A stretch of 45,560 nucleotides of DNA from Pirellula sp. (lineage in GTDB: Bacteria; Planctomycetota; Planctomycetia; Pirellulales; Pirellulaceae), in contig JALOQS010000003.1 of the NCBI GenBank assembly GCA_025459355.1, positions 1-45,560 on the forward strand. The letters are read 5' to 3'. The notes beneath the pieces were generated by a model, which had not been told where the DNA came from, did not search any database, and worked only from the letters and a program-made list of their open reading frames with translations. Below, in pieces: positions 16,603-25,979 of this stretch (position 1 is the stretch's first letter; the number at the start of each line of letters is the position of its first letter). Both the position numbers and the translations under genes were made by a program.

Positions 16603-18429
16603 CTAGTTTCCGTAACCATCGATGTGGACCAGTCCCTCTAAACTATTGGGACCTTTTATGGCCCGATGAGACATCAAACCAAATGCGGATTGGATCGCAG
16701 ACCATTCGGGAACCATCGATCGGTTCGTGGATGCGTAACTCGTACCACCTAAAATCGCTTCGATGAACAGGGATGCGAACAACGAGCGATCATTCACCAG
16801 CTTCACACTATCCCAATCGACTCGAAATGATTTTCGGCCATCAACGCCATGCACGATCGAATTAGGCTGCCCCAATTGCGGACCTAACTCTTTTGCCCAA
16901 GACGGATGCATCGAAACAAGCCCGGTGACATTTCCACGTGGTCGACTCAAGACCGATTTAAGCCAATCTGTGCTGGTGCAAACGATGACGTACTGTGAGT
17001 TACATGCCAAAGCTCGCATGTGATTCATCGATTCGGTGTCAGCTGAGGTTAATAGCGGCTCTCCATTCTTAGTCGTCCAAAAAGAAAACTCCCCAAGCTT
17101 TTCGCTTACCACCACATCATCACCCGCGAATAACTGCTGAGCCATTTTGTTGGCATCAACACCCTTTTCCAAGGTCATAATCCAAAGGTAATCTCTAATG
17201 GTCTCCTCGTCGGCAGACATCGCAGATCTCGAAGCCATCGCCACGGACGGACTGCAACGATAAAAGAGATCTTTCTTGAGGTCCAATCGTGGTCCCTCTG
17301 GATCCGTTAACACAGCATCGATCATATCGTCAAACAAACCCGGAACCTTGGGATCAATGGCGATGTTCATCGACTGACTAAGGCCTTCAAACCAATCCTT
17401 CATTTGAACACTTAGACCCGCCCACGCTTCTGCATCATTGAGATCGAAAGATGGGATCTGAATTGGAAGATCCGACTTCAAACTCAGCAACTTGGCCGCA
17501 CTGGCCAACGTTGGTTTTGTTTGTAGCTGATAACGGACGATCCATGCGTTCCCACCCTGAGGAATGCTCACCGTTGCGCTAGCCGCGTTAAGACTTGGCA
17601 AGAACGCGTCCTTCCAAGCAATCGATGCCGGAGTAAGCGACTTGCTCCATCGCTCTGCAAAATCGGTCGGTTTGATCCACAATCGCAAATCGCCCGCATT
17701 GCCATTTTCCAATTCGATAAGCCCCGACTCTGCCCCGCCAGCGTTTGGAGACGAAGCCCTAGCTCCTCCCAACACTCCGCGAGCCGCCGCATCTTGAAGC
17801 CAGCTCTCTAGATGTTTTTGGCTAGCGGATACCAGAACGATTTTGCCGAGGCTTACGAGATACGATTTAGATCGTGGATTGGTGTACCAATTCGCGTTAC
17901 CTTGGTTACCACCGATCGGCACTTGCGTGGGCTTGAGCCCCGCCGGTCCCGCATCCTTACTCCATGATCCAATAAATCGCTGCGAAGACGCCTCATCCGC
18001 AAAGACCAATGCACTCACCGTTCCACTTTCTAGCATTGCCGTCTTCATGGAAAACAAAAGACCACGCGAGTCCAAACCGGAGAGATGCTCCCAACCAAAG
18101 CCAAACCATGGCTGAGGATTCAGAAATGACCCAACTCCATCGCTGGCCTGTTTCTTAGCAATCGATTGCCATTTTGGATCCCGATACTGCTTGCCTACCG
18201 AGGAATTGGCCAAAGCCCGCTCCAGCTCCAAGCTCGATCGAAACGCCAAATAAGAATCGGCCCCGGAAGGTAAAATCTGCGATAGACGCAAATCACTCGG
18301 GCCAGATTGCCCTAAGACCTGACCACCCTCCAAGCTTGCGAGCCCCAAACAAACCCATGAAGCGAATAGACGAAGCGAGTTCTTTACGCGTTCGCTCGAT
18401 CTTACGATAGTTCTAAAAGTGTTGTACAT
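16603..18429 (-). CDS. Secreted protein of unknown function, last gene of the export operon
   Basis: A 608-residue protein with an N-terminal hydrophobic segment (LRLFASWVCLGLASLEGGQ) after a basic stretch, consistent with export or a membrane anchor. The body opens LRLSQILPSGADSYLAFRS, which resembles DUF3352-type planctomycete proteins, but I would not assign it firmly. No enzyme motif is seen. It starts 5 bases after the double-FtsX permease gene and is the last of five minus-strand genes in one apparent operon. That position suggests an envelope accessory to the transporter, such as a substrate carrier or chaperone. This is inference from context alone. Confidence 0.75.
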   Translation of the reverse strand: MYNTFRTIVRSSERVKNSLRLFASWVCLGLASLEGGQVLGQSGPSDLRLSQILPSGADSYLAFRSSLELERALANSSVGKQYRDPKWQSIAKKQASDGVGSFLNPQPWFGFGWEHLSGLDSRGLLFSMKTAMLESGTVSALVFADEASSQRFIGSWSKDAGPAGLKPTQVPIGGNQGNANWYTNPRSKSYLVSLGKIVLVSASQKHLESWLQDAAARGVLGGARASSPNAGGAESGLIELENGNAGDLRLWIKPTDFAERWSKSLTPASIAWKDAFLPSLNAASATVSIPQGGNAWIVRYQLQTKPTLASAAKLLSLKSDLPIQIPSFDLNDAEAWAGLSVQMKDWFEGLSQSMNIAIDPKVPGLFDDMIDAVLTDPEGPRLDLKKDLFYRCSPSVAMASRSAMSADEETIRDYLWIMTLEKGVDANKMAQQLFAGDDVVVSEKLGEFSFWTTKNGEPLLTSADTESMNHMRALACNSQYVIVCTSTDWLKSVLSRPRGNVTGLVSMHPSWAKELGPQLGQPNSIVHGVDGRKSFRVDWDSVKLVNDRSLFASLFIEAILGGTSYASTNRSMVPEWSAIQSAFGLMSHRAIKGPNSLEGLVHIDGYGN

Positions 18430-18434
18430 AGTCT

Positions 18435-20969
18435 CTAATCTTCGTATTGAAGGGATTGCTTGGGGTCAACTCTGGTCGCTTGATAGGCTGGAATCAAGCT
18501 CGCCAGAACGACGACGATCATGGTGCCTGCAATGCTGATAAGTGGTAATCGAATGGAATAATCAAACTGCGGAGTATATCCCAAAATGGCTTCGCTGCAC
18601 GCATGAATAATCCACGCTGTCGTGGTGCCACCGATCCACCCGAAAATGCTCCCGATAAGTCCCAGTAAAAGCCCTTGGATGAGCACGCTCCTGAGCACCT
18701 GACCACGAACCATACCGACCAATCGCAACAACGCAAAGTCCTTGGTCTGCTCCGCTACATTCATGGCCATGGTCGACATGATACCCAACCCTCCAATGAC
18801 GAACGAGGTGACTACGACCAGCGTAATGCCAAGTATCACACTCGATATGGTCGCATCAATATCTGCTCTCAATTCGCTGCCTGATATGATGCGCATCGAA
18901 TTAGCCCCTTCCAAGTTCTGTATCTCCTGTGTCACGGCGGGGCGGTCTGCCTCGGGACATTGAATGGCCATCAGATCAAACCCAGTCACTAAGAATCGAT
19001 CTTGAGCGGCCCGTCGCTCCAATAAAATGGACATCCCTCCATTTCTGAAATCCACAAAGGTGCCTGCCACTTCGAACTCGAGCCCTTGCCCTGCATGCTG
19101 CAGCAGTACCTTATCGCCGGCCTTCTTCCCAAGTCGTTTTGCAACAATCGCATTCAACATCAGCTTGCCAGCCCGCAGTTGCTGGATCGCCTCTGGTTGC
19201 TCGATATCCTTGAGCACACCAGGAAACGGGGCCGCTTCGGGAAACTCTCTAATAATGCTCGAAACCGAAACCCCTTCGATCTCCATATCGATAAAGCGAA
19301 TGGTATCAACCCATTGCAAAGGATCAGGTGACTTAGCCAAAAGCGTTGTGCGTATGGGATCGTCGGAATCGTTTACCTGCGATGGCACTCCAACCAGGAA
19401 GATATCTCCCGCAAAGGCCATTTTGTACCAACGTCTTAACTCGGCAATATTGCTCATTAAAGCTTGCCCGAGTCCGATCGCTCCACAAAGTGCAATGACT
19501 AAAAAGCCTGCCGATAAAGAGGTTCTCTCGGTGCGGCGCGTAAGTTGATACTTCGCCAAATCCACCCCAAACCACTGACCTTTCCGATTGAAATACGAAA
19601 GCACCGCGAGCAACGGAATCCAGCCCAACGGTAAAAATAGTAGATAAGCAATCACCATCACGAGTCCAGCCGGAATCGCCCATCCATAGGGCACTTGTTC
19701 TCTCTGAACCGCAAGCAACCCGACAAACGCGATAAACCATAGACCTAACCCGCTCAACACAACGAGCAACGGGAATCGCGCTGACGCGGCCTGCGGACTC
19801 TCGCGAAAATTCTCCAGCGGAGAAACATCTCGTTGCTCCCAATACGCGATCGTTGTAATCATCAATGAGCAGAGCGGAATAATCGCAGCGACTACGCCCA
19901 CGGGCAACCACGGAATCAAATAGGTTGAGGGTGCTGCATTGGTCATGTTCAACAGGACATCTTGTAAGAGCCGGCCTAGCAGAATACCAACGATGAGCCC
20001 AATGCCCGATGCCAGCAATGACAACGTCGCGGTTTCAACTATCAATGCAAAAAAGATCTGCCCCGGCGTCGCGCCGATACAACGCAGTATCGCAAATTGC
20101 CGCCGCCGCTCCAAAAAATTCATTCGAATGGTATTGAGCAATATGTAAAGCGACATTGCCCCCGCCAACGTTGTCGCGAAACTCAAACCCAACTCAGCCG
20201 ATCGAAAAATGCTAGCCGCACTTCCAAAGGCGCTCGTCCGTACCGACGCGGTCAGATCGTCCTTTAACATCAGCCCCAACGCTTGCGCCGACGCCTCCTT
20301 AACCTCCTCATCTGTATCATTGACAAAGTACCGTATTCGATCCACTTGCCCAGCGAGCCCTGACCATTGTTGCAGGCCATTCAAATCGACGATAATCGAT
20401 GGCTCAACAGCAAAGGCTTGCCACGCCTCGTTGGGCACGACTTTGCGTACGGTGAGTTTTTGTATTTTTCTTCTGAAGAGCAGTTGCACTTCAGATCCAA
20501 CTTCTAATTTCAAAATCGATGAAGCATTTTCGGAAACGAGGCATTCGTTGCTTCCAATCGCACTGACATCAGCCGCATCGAGATAGCTCAGCAAAGCCTC
20601 TCGATTGGTTGCGTTGTAATAGTCTGAACCTCCTTCAGCTAAGGGTATACCGAGCAGAATGCATCGCAATCGCTCCGCTCCCTGTCGTGCAATGGTTCCC
20701 CGAAACAACATGGGAGCTTTAGCATTGATCTCGAAGGGCAGCTTTAAATCCGCCATGGTCGATGGATCAAAACGCTCCCCTCGTCGCTGATGAATGTCAA
20801 TCGCGGGGATGCCAGAGGCAAGCTGATTCAATCGATTGTAAGACGCTCTCGCGTTGTACGAAGCACACAGCACGGCCACAATCGCAGTGGTCGCAGTCAT
20901 GAGCCCCAACAAAATCAGAAAGAACCGACCTGGCCGCTCAAACCAATGGCGAATAAAGATCTCTTTCAT
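18435..20969 (-). CDS. ABC transporter permease with two FtsX domains (LolCE/MacB-like)
   Basis: An 844-residue inner-membrane permease. An N-terminal membrane segment (FFLILLGLMTATTAIVAVL) is followed by a periplasmic domain. The first FtsX block (AGAMSLYILLNTIRMNFLERRRQFAILR split over two helices) is at about 255-370. Additional helices lie near 395-470, then a second periplasmic domain and a second FtsX block near 710-835 (VIGGLGIMSTMAMN; LLRLVGMVRGQVLR). Such permeases extract lipids or lipoproteins, or drive mechanotransmission, rather than importing solutes. The ATG overlaps the ATPase stop by 4 bases (ATGA), so the pair is coupled. Carried in an operon with lipid enzymes, it probably moves the lipid product; that is inferred. 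Confidence 0.9.
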   Translation of the reverse strand: MKEIFIRHWFERPGRFFLILLGLMTATTAIVAVLCASYNARASYNRLNQLASGIPAIDIHQRRGERFDPSTMADLKLPFEINAKAPMLFRGTIARQGAERLRCILLGIPLAEGGSDYYNATNREALLSYLDAADVSAIGSNECLVSENASSILKLEVGSEVQLLFRRKIQKLTVRKVVPNEAWQAFAVEPSIIVDLNGLQQWSGLAGQVDRIRYFVNDTDEEVKEASAQALGLMLKDDLTASVRTSAFGSAASIFRSAELGLSFATTLAGAMSLYILLNTIRMNFLERRRQFAILRCIGATPGQIFFALIVETATLSLLASGIGLIVGILLGRLLQDVLLNMTNAAPSTYLIPWLPVGVVAAIIPLCSLMITTIAYWEQRDVSPLENFRESPQAASARFPLLVVLSGLGLWFIAFVGLLAVQREQVPYGWAIPAGLVMVIAYLLFLPLGWIPLLAVLSYFNRKGQWFGVDLAKYQLTRRTERTSLSAGFLVIALCGAIGLGQALMSNIAELRRWYKMAFAGDIFLVGVPSQVNDSDDPIRTTLLAKSPDPLQWVDTIRFIDMEIEGVSVSSIIREFPEAAPFPGVLKDIEQPEAIQQLRAGKLMLNAIVAKRLGKKAGDKVLLQHAGQGLEFEVAGTFVDFRNGGMSILLERRAAQDRFLVTGFDLMAIQCPEADRPAVTQEIQNLEGANSMRIISGSELRADIDATISSVILGITLVVVTSFVIGGLGIMSTMAMNVAEQTKDFALLRLVGMVRGQVLRSVLIQGLLLGLIGSIFGWIGGTTTAWIIHACSEAILGYTPQFDYSIRLPLISIAGTMIVVVLASLIPAYQATRVDPKQSLQYED

Positions 20970-21688
20970 GATGCAGCGGTCTTCGTGAGGCGATCCGCGT
21001 GAGAAAACAAGACGGTTTCGACAACAGTCCCGTCTCGCATTCGAATCATGCGATCAGCAGCCTTGGCCACCTCGGGATCATGCGTGACGAGAATCAAGGT
21101 CTGATTATGGTCTCGCACCAAAGAACGAAACAATTCGATGATCCGAAGACTGTTGACGGAATCTAATGCACCGGTAGGCTCATCGGCCAAGATCACGGCA
21201 GGGTCCGTAACAATAGCTCGCGCGATCGCGACGCGTTGCGCCTCACCGCCAGACATTTCGCCAGGACGATGATTGGCTCGCTGTGCCATCCCGACCGCCT
21301 CCAATGCTGCGTCAGCACGCTTGGCACACTCCGCCGCAGCGACGCCATCCAGTTTCAATGGGACGCATACATTTTCCCGAGCCGTTAACATCGGCAGCAG
21401 CAATCCCTTTTGAAACACGAAGCCGATTCGCCGACGTCTCAATTGCGTCAATTGCGTTTCCGACAACCCGGCCATATCTATCGCTTCAAAGTGCACTTGC
21501 CCTGTAGTGGCCTTATCGATCCCGCCAAGCAAATGCAAAAGGGTACTTTTGCCACAACCCGATGGCCCCATGATGGCGACGAATTCACCTCGCTCGATTT
21601 CAACGTCGACTCCCCGAAGTGCTTGATGGGAAGTGCTGCCACTCTGATAGGTTTTCGTTAGCGCGATCGCTTTAATTATGGTCGACAT
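20966..21688 (-). CDS. ABC transporter ATP-binding protein (LolD/MacB-like)
   Basis: The 240-residue ATPase powers the adjoining FtsX permease. Walker A is GPSGCGKST (41-49), the Q-loop is Q93 in VFQKG, the signature is MSGGEAQR (145-152), Walker B is VILADEPTG (165-173), and the switch histidine is H203 in VTHD. The start is well supported, with an AAGGA ribosome-binding sequence 5 bases ahead of the ATG. It lies 22 bases downstream of the acyltransferase gene and overlaps the permease gene by 4 bases. Sequence type points to lipoprotein/lipid or macrolide-type export systems rather than nutrient uptake. Confidence 0.94.
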   Translation of the reverse strand: MSTIIKAIALTKTYQSGSTSHQALRGVDVEIERGEFVAIMGPSGCGKSTLLHLLGGIDKATTGQVHFEAIDMAGLSETQLTQLRRRRIGFVFQKGLLLPMLTARENVCVPLKLDGVAAAECAKRADAALEAVGMAQRANHRPGEMSGGEAQRVAIARAIVTDPAVILADEPTGALDSVNSLRIIELFRSLVRDHNQTLILVTHDPEVAKAADRMIRMRDGTVVETVLFSHADRLTKTAAS

Positions 21689-21710
21689 AGTTCCTTCTAT
21701 TCGGTGAGCT

Positions 21711-23234
21711 TTATCGATGGAAAGTATCTTCCGCTCTTATGGACTCCACAACTGCCAAAACTTCCTTAGCAACCAAATGTCTTAGCCATTTTGCCTGCTC
21801 GGCTGGAATCTTGCGTTCATCAAACCGAAAGTATAATCGGATGGAATCTTGCCATAGTGTAGCGAGAATTGCCAATTCAGTGCCCGGGCGAGTCGGAGGA
21901 GCTGCCGATAATCCCTCTAGTTTTGCCCCCCCGAGCCATATGTTTCCGCCAGTCTCTGTGAGTCGAGCAGGAAACCGTCGCAGAGGATTGCCTACGTAAC
22001 TCCAGACGAATGTCCCCGGTCTGGAACCCCACAACACAATCTTGGCTAACCAACGGGGTAACCTCTGCAACCGATCTAACGCATCCACAAACAATCCCGC
22101 TAGCTTCCAGTCCTGGATCGCGTCGATGTCCGTTTTAAAGGTCGTAAAGTTCTTGAACCAATCCATGCACTGATCCCGCTTGCGTCTCAGAAACGCGTAT
22201 CCTATACCATTGTGACATGGGCTCCTCTGCTTGGTCGCTCTTATCATGTTGACCGGCAGCACCACAACCCACGACCTAACTCTCTTGAACCATCCTCGTT
22301 GCTGACGAGCAAAGGCCCGCATCGTCACCGCCAACAAAAGATCGTTCAAACTTCCACCATGTTTTTGTGCGTACTCTCGCAAAGTCATTGTGATATCCGG
22401 CGAAAACTCCAAACTGGTTAATCCAAAGTCTTCCCACCGCGTCACATCTCGAACACTCCCTCTTCCGTCCGCGTGGATCTCAATTCCATCCTCCCCCTGG
22501 TGACCTTTCCTCCGGGGACGCACGCGACTCATTCGCACAGGAAACGCCAAAACGAACTTCACCAACTCCCATGCTAAAAACCGTATCGCGGTTCCTCGAC
22601 TGACAGGATGAGGTATCCTCCGATCCATAACGCCACGATCGACAAGAAGCTGAGGATCAATCTCCCTGCGACTAGCCCTCGCCAAGCGTTCCGATTTGCC
22701 GGTCTGATTGCCGCACGTTTCCGTTGCCACCTCTGCTTTGCACAATTGATCGTATTGAGCAAAAACATCAGAACAAAACTCCAACGCTCTCAGTCCATCC
22801 GAAACCGCGTGATGAACGTCAATGGTGACCGTCCAAATTCCTTCGCTTTCCTCTTCGCTTAACCCCTCGTCGTAGATTCGCAGCCGACATGCGACACCCG
22901 ACCGAGGATCGACCGCTTGATGTTCTAACTGAGAGGGCAGTCCTTTGGCTGGATCTCGCTCGTCCATCATGGCGGAACGAACCACGTGCTGCTGGCGCCA
23001 TTCATAGCGAGGCCAAGCCGACGTGGCGACCGCCTTGGATGTTAACAGGGGATGCCTATGCACGGCTGCCCAAAACGCTTGCTGGAACATGGCAACATCC
23101 AAAGCACCTCGTATCGCAAAACAAAGAATAAACGTCATGGGATGCTCAGCCGAATCATCGGTCAGCATATACCACTCAAACGGTGTTGCCGGCATCGCTT
23201 GATCGTTTGTCGATTGGGAATCAGATGGATGCAT
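21711..23234 (-). CDS. HHxxxDG acyltransferase (WS/DGAT- or condensation-like)
   Basis: A 507-residue member of the chloramphenicol-acetyltransferase-like fold. The catalytic motif is HHAVSDG with H141, H142, D146 and G147. A second-lobe motif NDLLLAVTMRAF resembles that of wax ester synthase/diacylglycerol acyltransferase and related condensation enzymes. There is no adenylation or carrier domain, so a non-ribosomal peptide role is unlikely. Such enzymes join acyl thioesters to alcohols or amines. ATG 23234 (MHPSD) lies 4 bases after the previous stop. An in-frame ATG at 23297 would overlap that gene and add an unrelated segment. Its operon position suggests it esterifies the chain made by the synthase; the acceptor is unknown. 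Confidence 0.8.
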   Translation of the reverse strand: MHPSDSQSTNDQAMPATPFEWYMLTDDSAEHPMTFILCFAIRGALDVAMFQQAFWAAVHRHPLLTSKAVATSAWPRYEWRQQHVVRSAMMDERDPAKGLPSQLEHQAVDPRSGVACRLRIYDEGLSEEESEGIWTVTIDVHHAVSDGLRALEFCSDVFAQYDQLCKAEVATETCGNQTGKSERLARASRREIDPQLLVDRGVMDRRIPHPVSRGTAIRFLAWELVKFVLAFPVRMSRVRPRRKGHQGEDGIEIHADGRGSVRDVTRWEDFGLTSLEFSPDITMTLREYAQKHGGSLNDLLLAVTMRAFARQQRGWFKRVRSWVVVLPVNMIRATKQRSPCHNGIGYAFLRRKRDQCMDWFKNFTTFKTDIDAIQDWKLAGLFVDALDRLQRLPRWLAKIVLWGSRPGTFVWSYVGNPLRRFPARLTETGGNIWLGGAKLEGLSAAPPTRPGTELAILATLWQDSIRLYFRFDERKIPAEQAKWLRHLVAKEVLAVVESIRAEDTFHR

Positions 23235-23238
23235 TGAC

Positions 23239-25698
23239 CTACGTTTCCTTCGCGAGAAAAGCCTTAGGTAATTCATCTGGATTGCAAACGAGCACATACC
23301 CAGATATACGCTGCTCGATCAAATCCCGAAAATGAGCCACCCCCTCTTGGATGGAAATGAGCGAATGACCGGCTCGCTGAAGAGCCCATTGGCTACTAGC
23401 TCTCGCCGCCATGCCAACATCTTCCCAGCCCGGCCACCCAATGGTTAAACACTGCACATCATCCCAGCGACTTTGGAGCTGCAATGCGCGTTCCCCCACC
23501 ATCGCATTGGCCCCTGAATAATCAACTTGACCAATTCCCCCAAAGTAACCCGCTAAAGAACCCAGCTGAATAAACCAACGCGTTTGTGCACCGATAGCCG
23601 CTTCTAAGTTAACGCCGCCCGCCACTTTGGATTCAATCGTCTTTCGTATCGAATCCTCAGACTTCTTAACTAACAACGAGGTCTGCTCATATCCTGCCCC
23701 ATGCAGCACCCCATCAATACCGCCACGTTGCCCTTCAATCGAACTGATAAATTGCTCCAACTCATCGCGATTCGTGATATCGATCTGATGATAGCGAGCT
23801 TCGATCTTCAAGTCGTTTAGCAATTTAAGATTGCGAGATAACTCAACCTCCGAATCAAAGGACGCTGCAATGGCAGGCAGAGACCGCTTATGACTCGCTC
23901 CCTCTCGAAGCAACTCCTTTCGCGTAGACTGAATCTCATCCTCGTTTTTTTCATACCATGCTCTTCGCGGTGGCGGTGTGCGTCCTAGCATCTCTAAACT
24001 CGCTCCATGTTCACCCAAAAGTTTCGCTAAATGAAACGTGATGCCCCGTCCACCGCCACTAACGATCCAGCGCGTCCCGCGAATCAATTCTGCAATTCCC
24101 TTGGACTTTCTTTTGTCCGCTTCCTGCGCATGGGCAATTTTTCGCAGCCTTTGGACTCGCCATTGCCCCCGTTCATATCGTTGATGAACATGAAGCAATT
24201 GACTGGCTAACACCTCTTTCTCATCTCCCTCGATTTTCTCATCTCTCACAGCGCCGGGATCCCTTTTTCCATCAAAGCCGCTGTCAATCGAATTCTTTGA
24301 GAGACATCCCCGTCGAGCAGATTGCACATCCACCTCGAGATATCGCATCGAACACAATCGATCACGATACTGCAATTTTGTGGCATTGGCTTCGCCAGCG
24401 TTCCATCGCCTCGCCTCATCCTCAAGCCATACCGATCGCGCAAGCCCTGACAGCCCCGGCCAACGCGATGGCAACATCGAGGAGGAATCATGCCAAGCAA
24501 TCAGATTGCTCTCCTCATCACTTTGCGAGCCTTCATTGTTGATTACTTGAAAGGAAAAGACTTCTTTCATGCGATGAACCAGATTGATTAAGTTCTCGGA
24601 AAGATTTTGCTCACCACAAGAGCCCTTTCCATTCGCATTTCTGGGAACGCAATCGGGCCAGAAGATTATAGTCCTCTCGCTATATGTTACCGAGTTACTG
24701 GACTCTGACTCATCGGCCTTTGCACGTTCGTGAAGACGAATCAATTCATCAAGCTTCAGTTGTGGCTTCAGGTCTGCGTCAGCCTCCTCCCATACCAATT
24801 GACAACTTGAAAAGCGTTTTTTCTGTTCACTCGGACGTTGGCTCACTGGCCTGCGATGGTTAGCCTCAGCCGAAGAAAAATCAGGTGCAACAATTTGTTC
24901 ACATTCGTCGCGATCCAATTGGCCACTCCAGCTTTGCATAAATCGATGAGCTCGTATCGAGCTTTGATCGCCCAAGTGCTGTACGGCGTTATCCAAAATC
25001 TGGCGCATCGTGGGCAAACCGATTTCGAGCATCATTCCAAAGGGGCCTACAGGCATTCGCGTGACCGCCCGCCAAGCACGCTCGACATCTTCTGGACGAC
25101 AAACACCCCGCTCGACCAACTCCATGGATCGCACGAGCAATGGGTGCAACAGATTGTTAAACACATAGCCAGGAAACTCCCGTCGAAGCACAATAGGAGT
25201 TAGCTCCATTCGTTCCACCAATGCCGTTAATCGCTCTAAAACGGTCGCGGAGGTTCTGGGGGCTGGCATCACGTCCACGGCTGATGCAAACCATGGAGGA
25301 ACGTGAAAGTGAAATCCCGCGAATCGCTCCGGGTTTGGGAACCCTCGGAAAATCATGGACGGCGCTAAATAGGACGAGTTCGAAGCCAAAATCGTTTGCT
25401 CCGAGCACAATTGCAGAATGGGTCGCAATGCCTCGCGTTTGATCGTCAGCGACTCGGGGACCGACTCCCAAAGAAGATCGACCTGCTCGACCGCCGTGGC
25501 TGCGCATGACCAATCGATGCCTGAATTTTGACCAAAATGTGACTCATACGCCTCGCGAGCCGTTATTAATCTGTCGGAATCAGACTCCAAACAAACCACC
25601 CGCAGGCCAACTCTTGCCATTAAAAACGCTACTTGTCTACCGCAGTGCCCAGCCCCCAAAATGGCAACGGATTCAATCGGTTTTGTCGCGGGGCACAT
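23239..25698 (-). CDS. Fusion of 3-hydroxyacyl-CoA dehydrogenase and polyketide-type ketoreductase
   Basis: Numbered from ATG 25698 (MCPATKPIE), residues 1-245 are a 3-hydroxyacyl-CoA dehydrogenase. The NAD motif is GAGHCG (15-20), SNSS is at 107-110, H130 is in GFHFHVPP, and N181 is in GYVFNNLL. The usual catalytic Glu, 12 residues after the His, is Asp (D142). After a variable linker, about 250-545 includes a pseudo-KR-like part (PGLSGLARSVWLED). Then comes a PKS ketoreductase with SGGGRGITFHLA near 547 and the catalytic YSGAN near 726. It could reduce or re-oxidise 3-oxo/3-hydroxy intermediates. It is the first gene of the minus operon. An upstream in-frame ATG at 25797 adds 33 residues with a hydrophobic stretch but no family match. 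Confidence 0.85.
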   Translation of the reverse strand: MCPATKPIESVAILGAGHCGRQVAFLMARVGLRVVCLESDSDRLITAREAYESHFGQNSGIDWSCAATAVEQVDLLWESVPESLTIKREALRPILQLCSEQTILASNSSYLAPSMIFRGFPNPERFAGFHFHVPPWFASAVDVMPAPRTSATVLERLTALVERMELTPIVLRREFPGYVFNNLLHPLLVRSMELVERGVCRPEDVERAWRAVTRMPVGPFGMMLEIGLPTMRQILDNAVQHLGDQSSIRAHRFMQSWSGQLDRDECEQIVAPDFSSAEANHRRPVSQRPSEQKKRFSSCQLVWEEADADLKPQLKLDELIRLHERAKADESESSNSVTYSERTIIFWPDCVPRNANGKGSCGEQNLSENLINLVHRMKEVFSFQVINNEGSQSDEESNLIAWHDSSSMLPSRWPGLSGLARSVWLEDEARRWNAGEANATKLQYRDRLCSMRYLEVDVQSARRGCLSKNSIDSGFDGKRDPGAVRDEKIEGDEKEVLASQLLHVHQRYERGQWRVQRLRKIAHAQEADKRKSKGIAELIRGTRWIVSGGGRGITFHLAKLLGEHGASLEMLGRTPPPRRAWYEKNEDEIQSTRKELLREGASHKRSLPAIAASFDSEVELSRNLKLLNDLKIEARYHQIDITNRDELEQFISSIEGQRGGIDGVLHGAGYEQTSLLVKKSEDSIRKTIESKVAGGVNLEAAIGAQTRWFIQLGSLAGYFGGIGQVDYSGANAMVGERALQLQSRWDDVQCLTIGWPGWEDVGMAARASSQWALQRAGHSLISIQEGVAHFRDLIEQRISGYVLVCNPDELPKAFLAKET

Positions 25699-25828
25699 CA
25701 ACGAATGCAGTCTCAAGGAAGCGAAAAAAAGGACAAGCGTTGCAGAAAATGAGCCGAACAAAACCCGAGCGGCGCCCGTATCTCGCCCTCCGCCCAAACA
25801 AAATCCTCGGTCAGCCCCGATGGCTCAT

Positions 25829-25856
25829 TTGACTTTCATGACGGCACTATTACTAT
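25829..25856 (+). promoter_or_regulatory. Candidate sigma-70 promoter for the plus-strand synthase operon
   Basis: TTGACT (25829-25834) and TACTAT (25851-25856) are separated by 16 bases within the 281-base region between the two divergent operons. The 9-mer TCATTTGAC around the -35 element recurs about 40 bases downstream near 25865, which could be a second binding site for a regulator. The leader to the first ATG is about 120 bases. No promoter was assigned for the minus operon. Confidence 0.4.
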
Positions 25857-25979
25857 ACAGCCCGGTCATTTGACCTACAAGACTTCAGCTCGGTGGGCGT
25901 TTTTCCATCGAGGTTTTTACCATTTTGTTTCGTTTTCCTCTCTTGGAAAACTCATGCAGTCCGGAAGTGTTCTTAAGTA

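Noticed and set aside
21711-23234. Non-ribosomal peptide synthetase condensation domain
   Set aside because: The HHxxxDG motif fits, but there is no adenylation or peptidyl carrier domain in the window; a lipid acyltransferase is more consistent with the neighbours.
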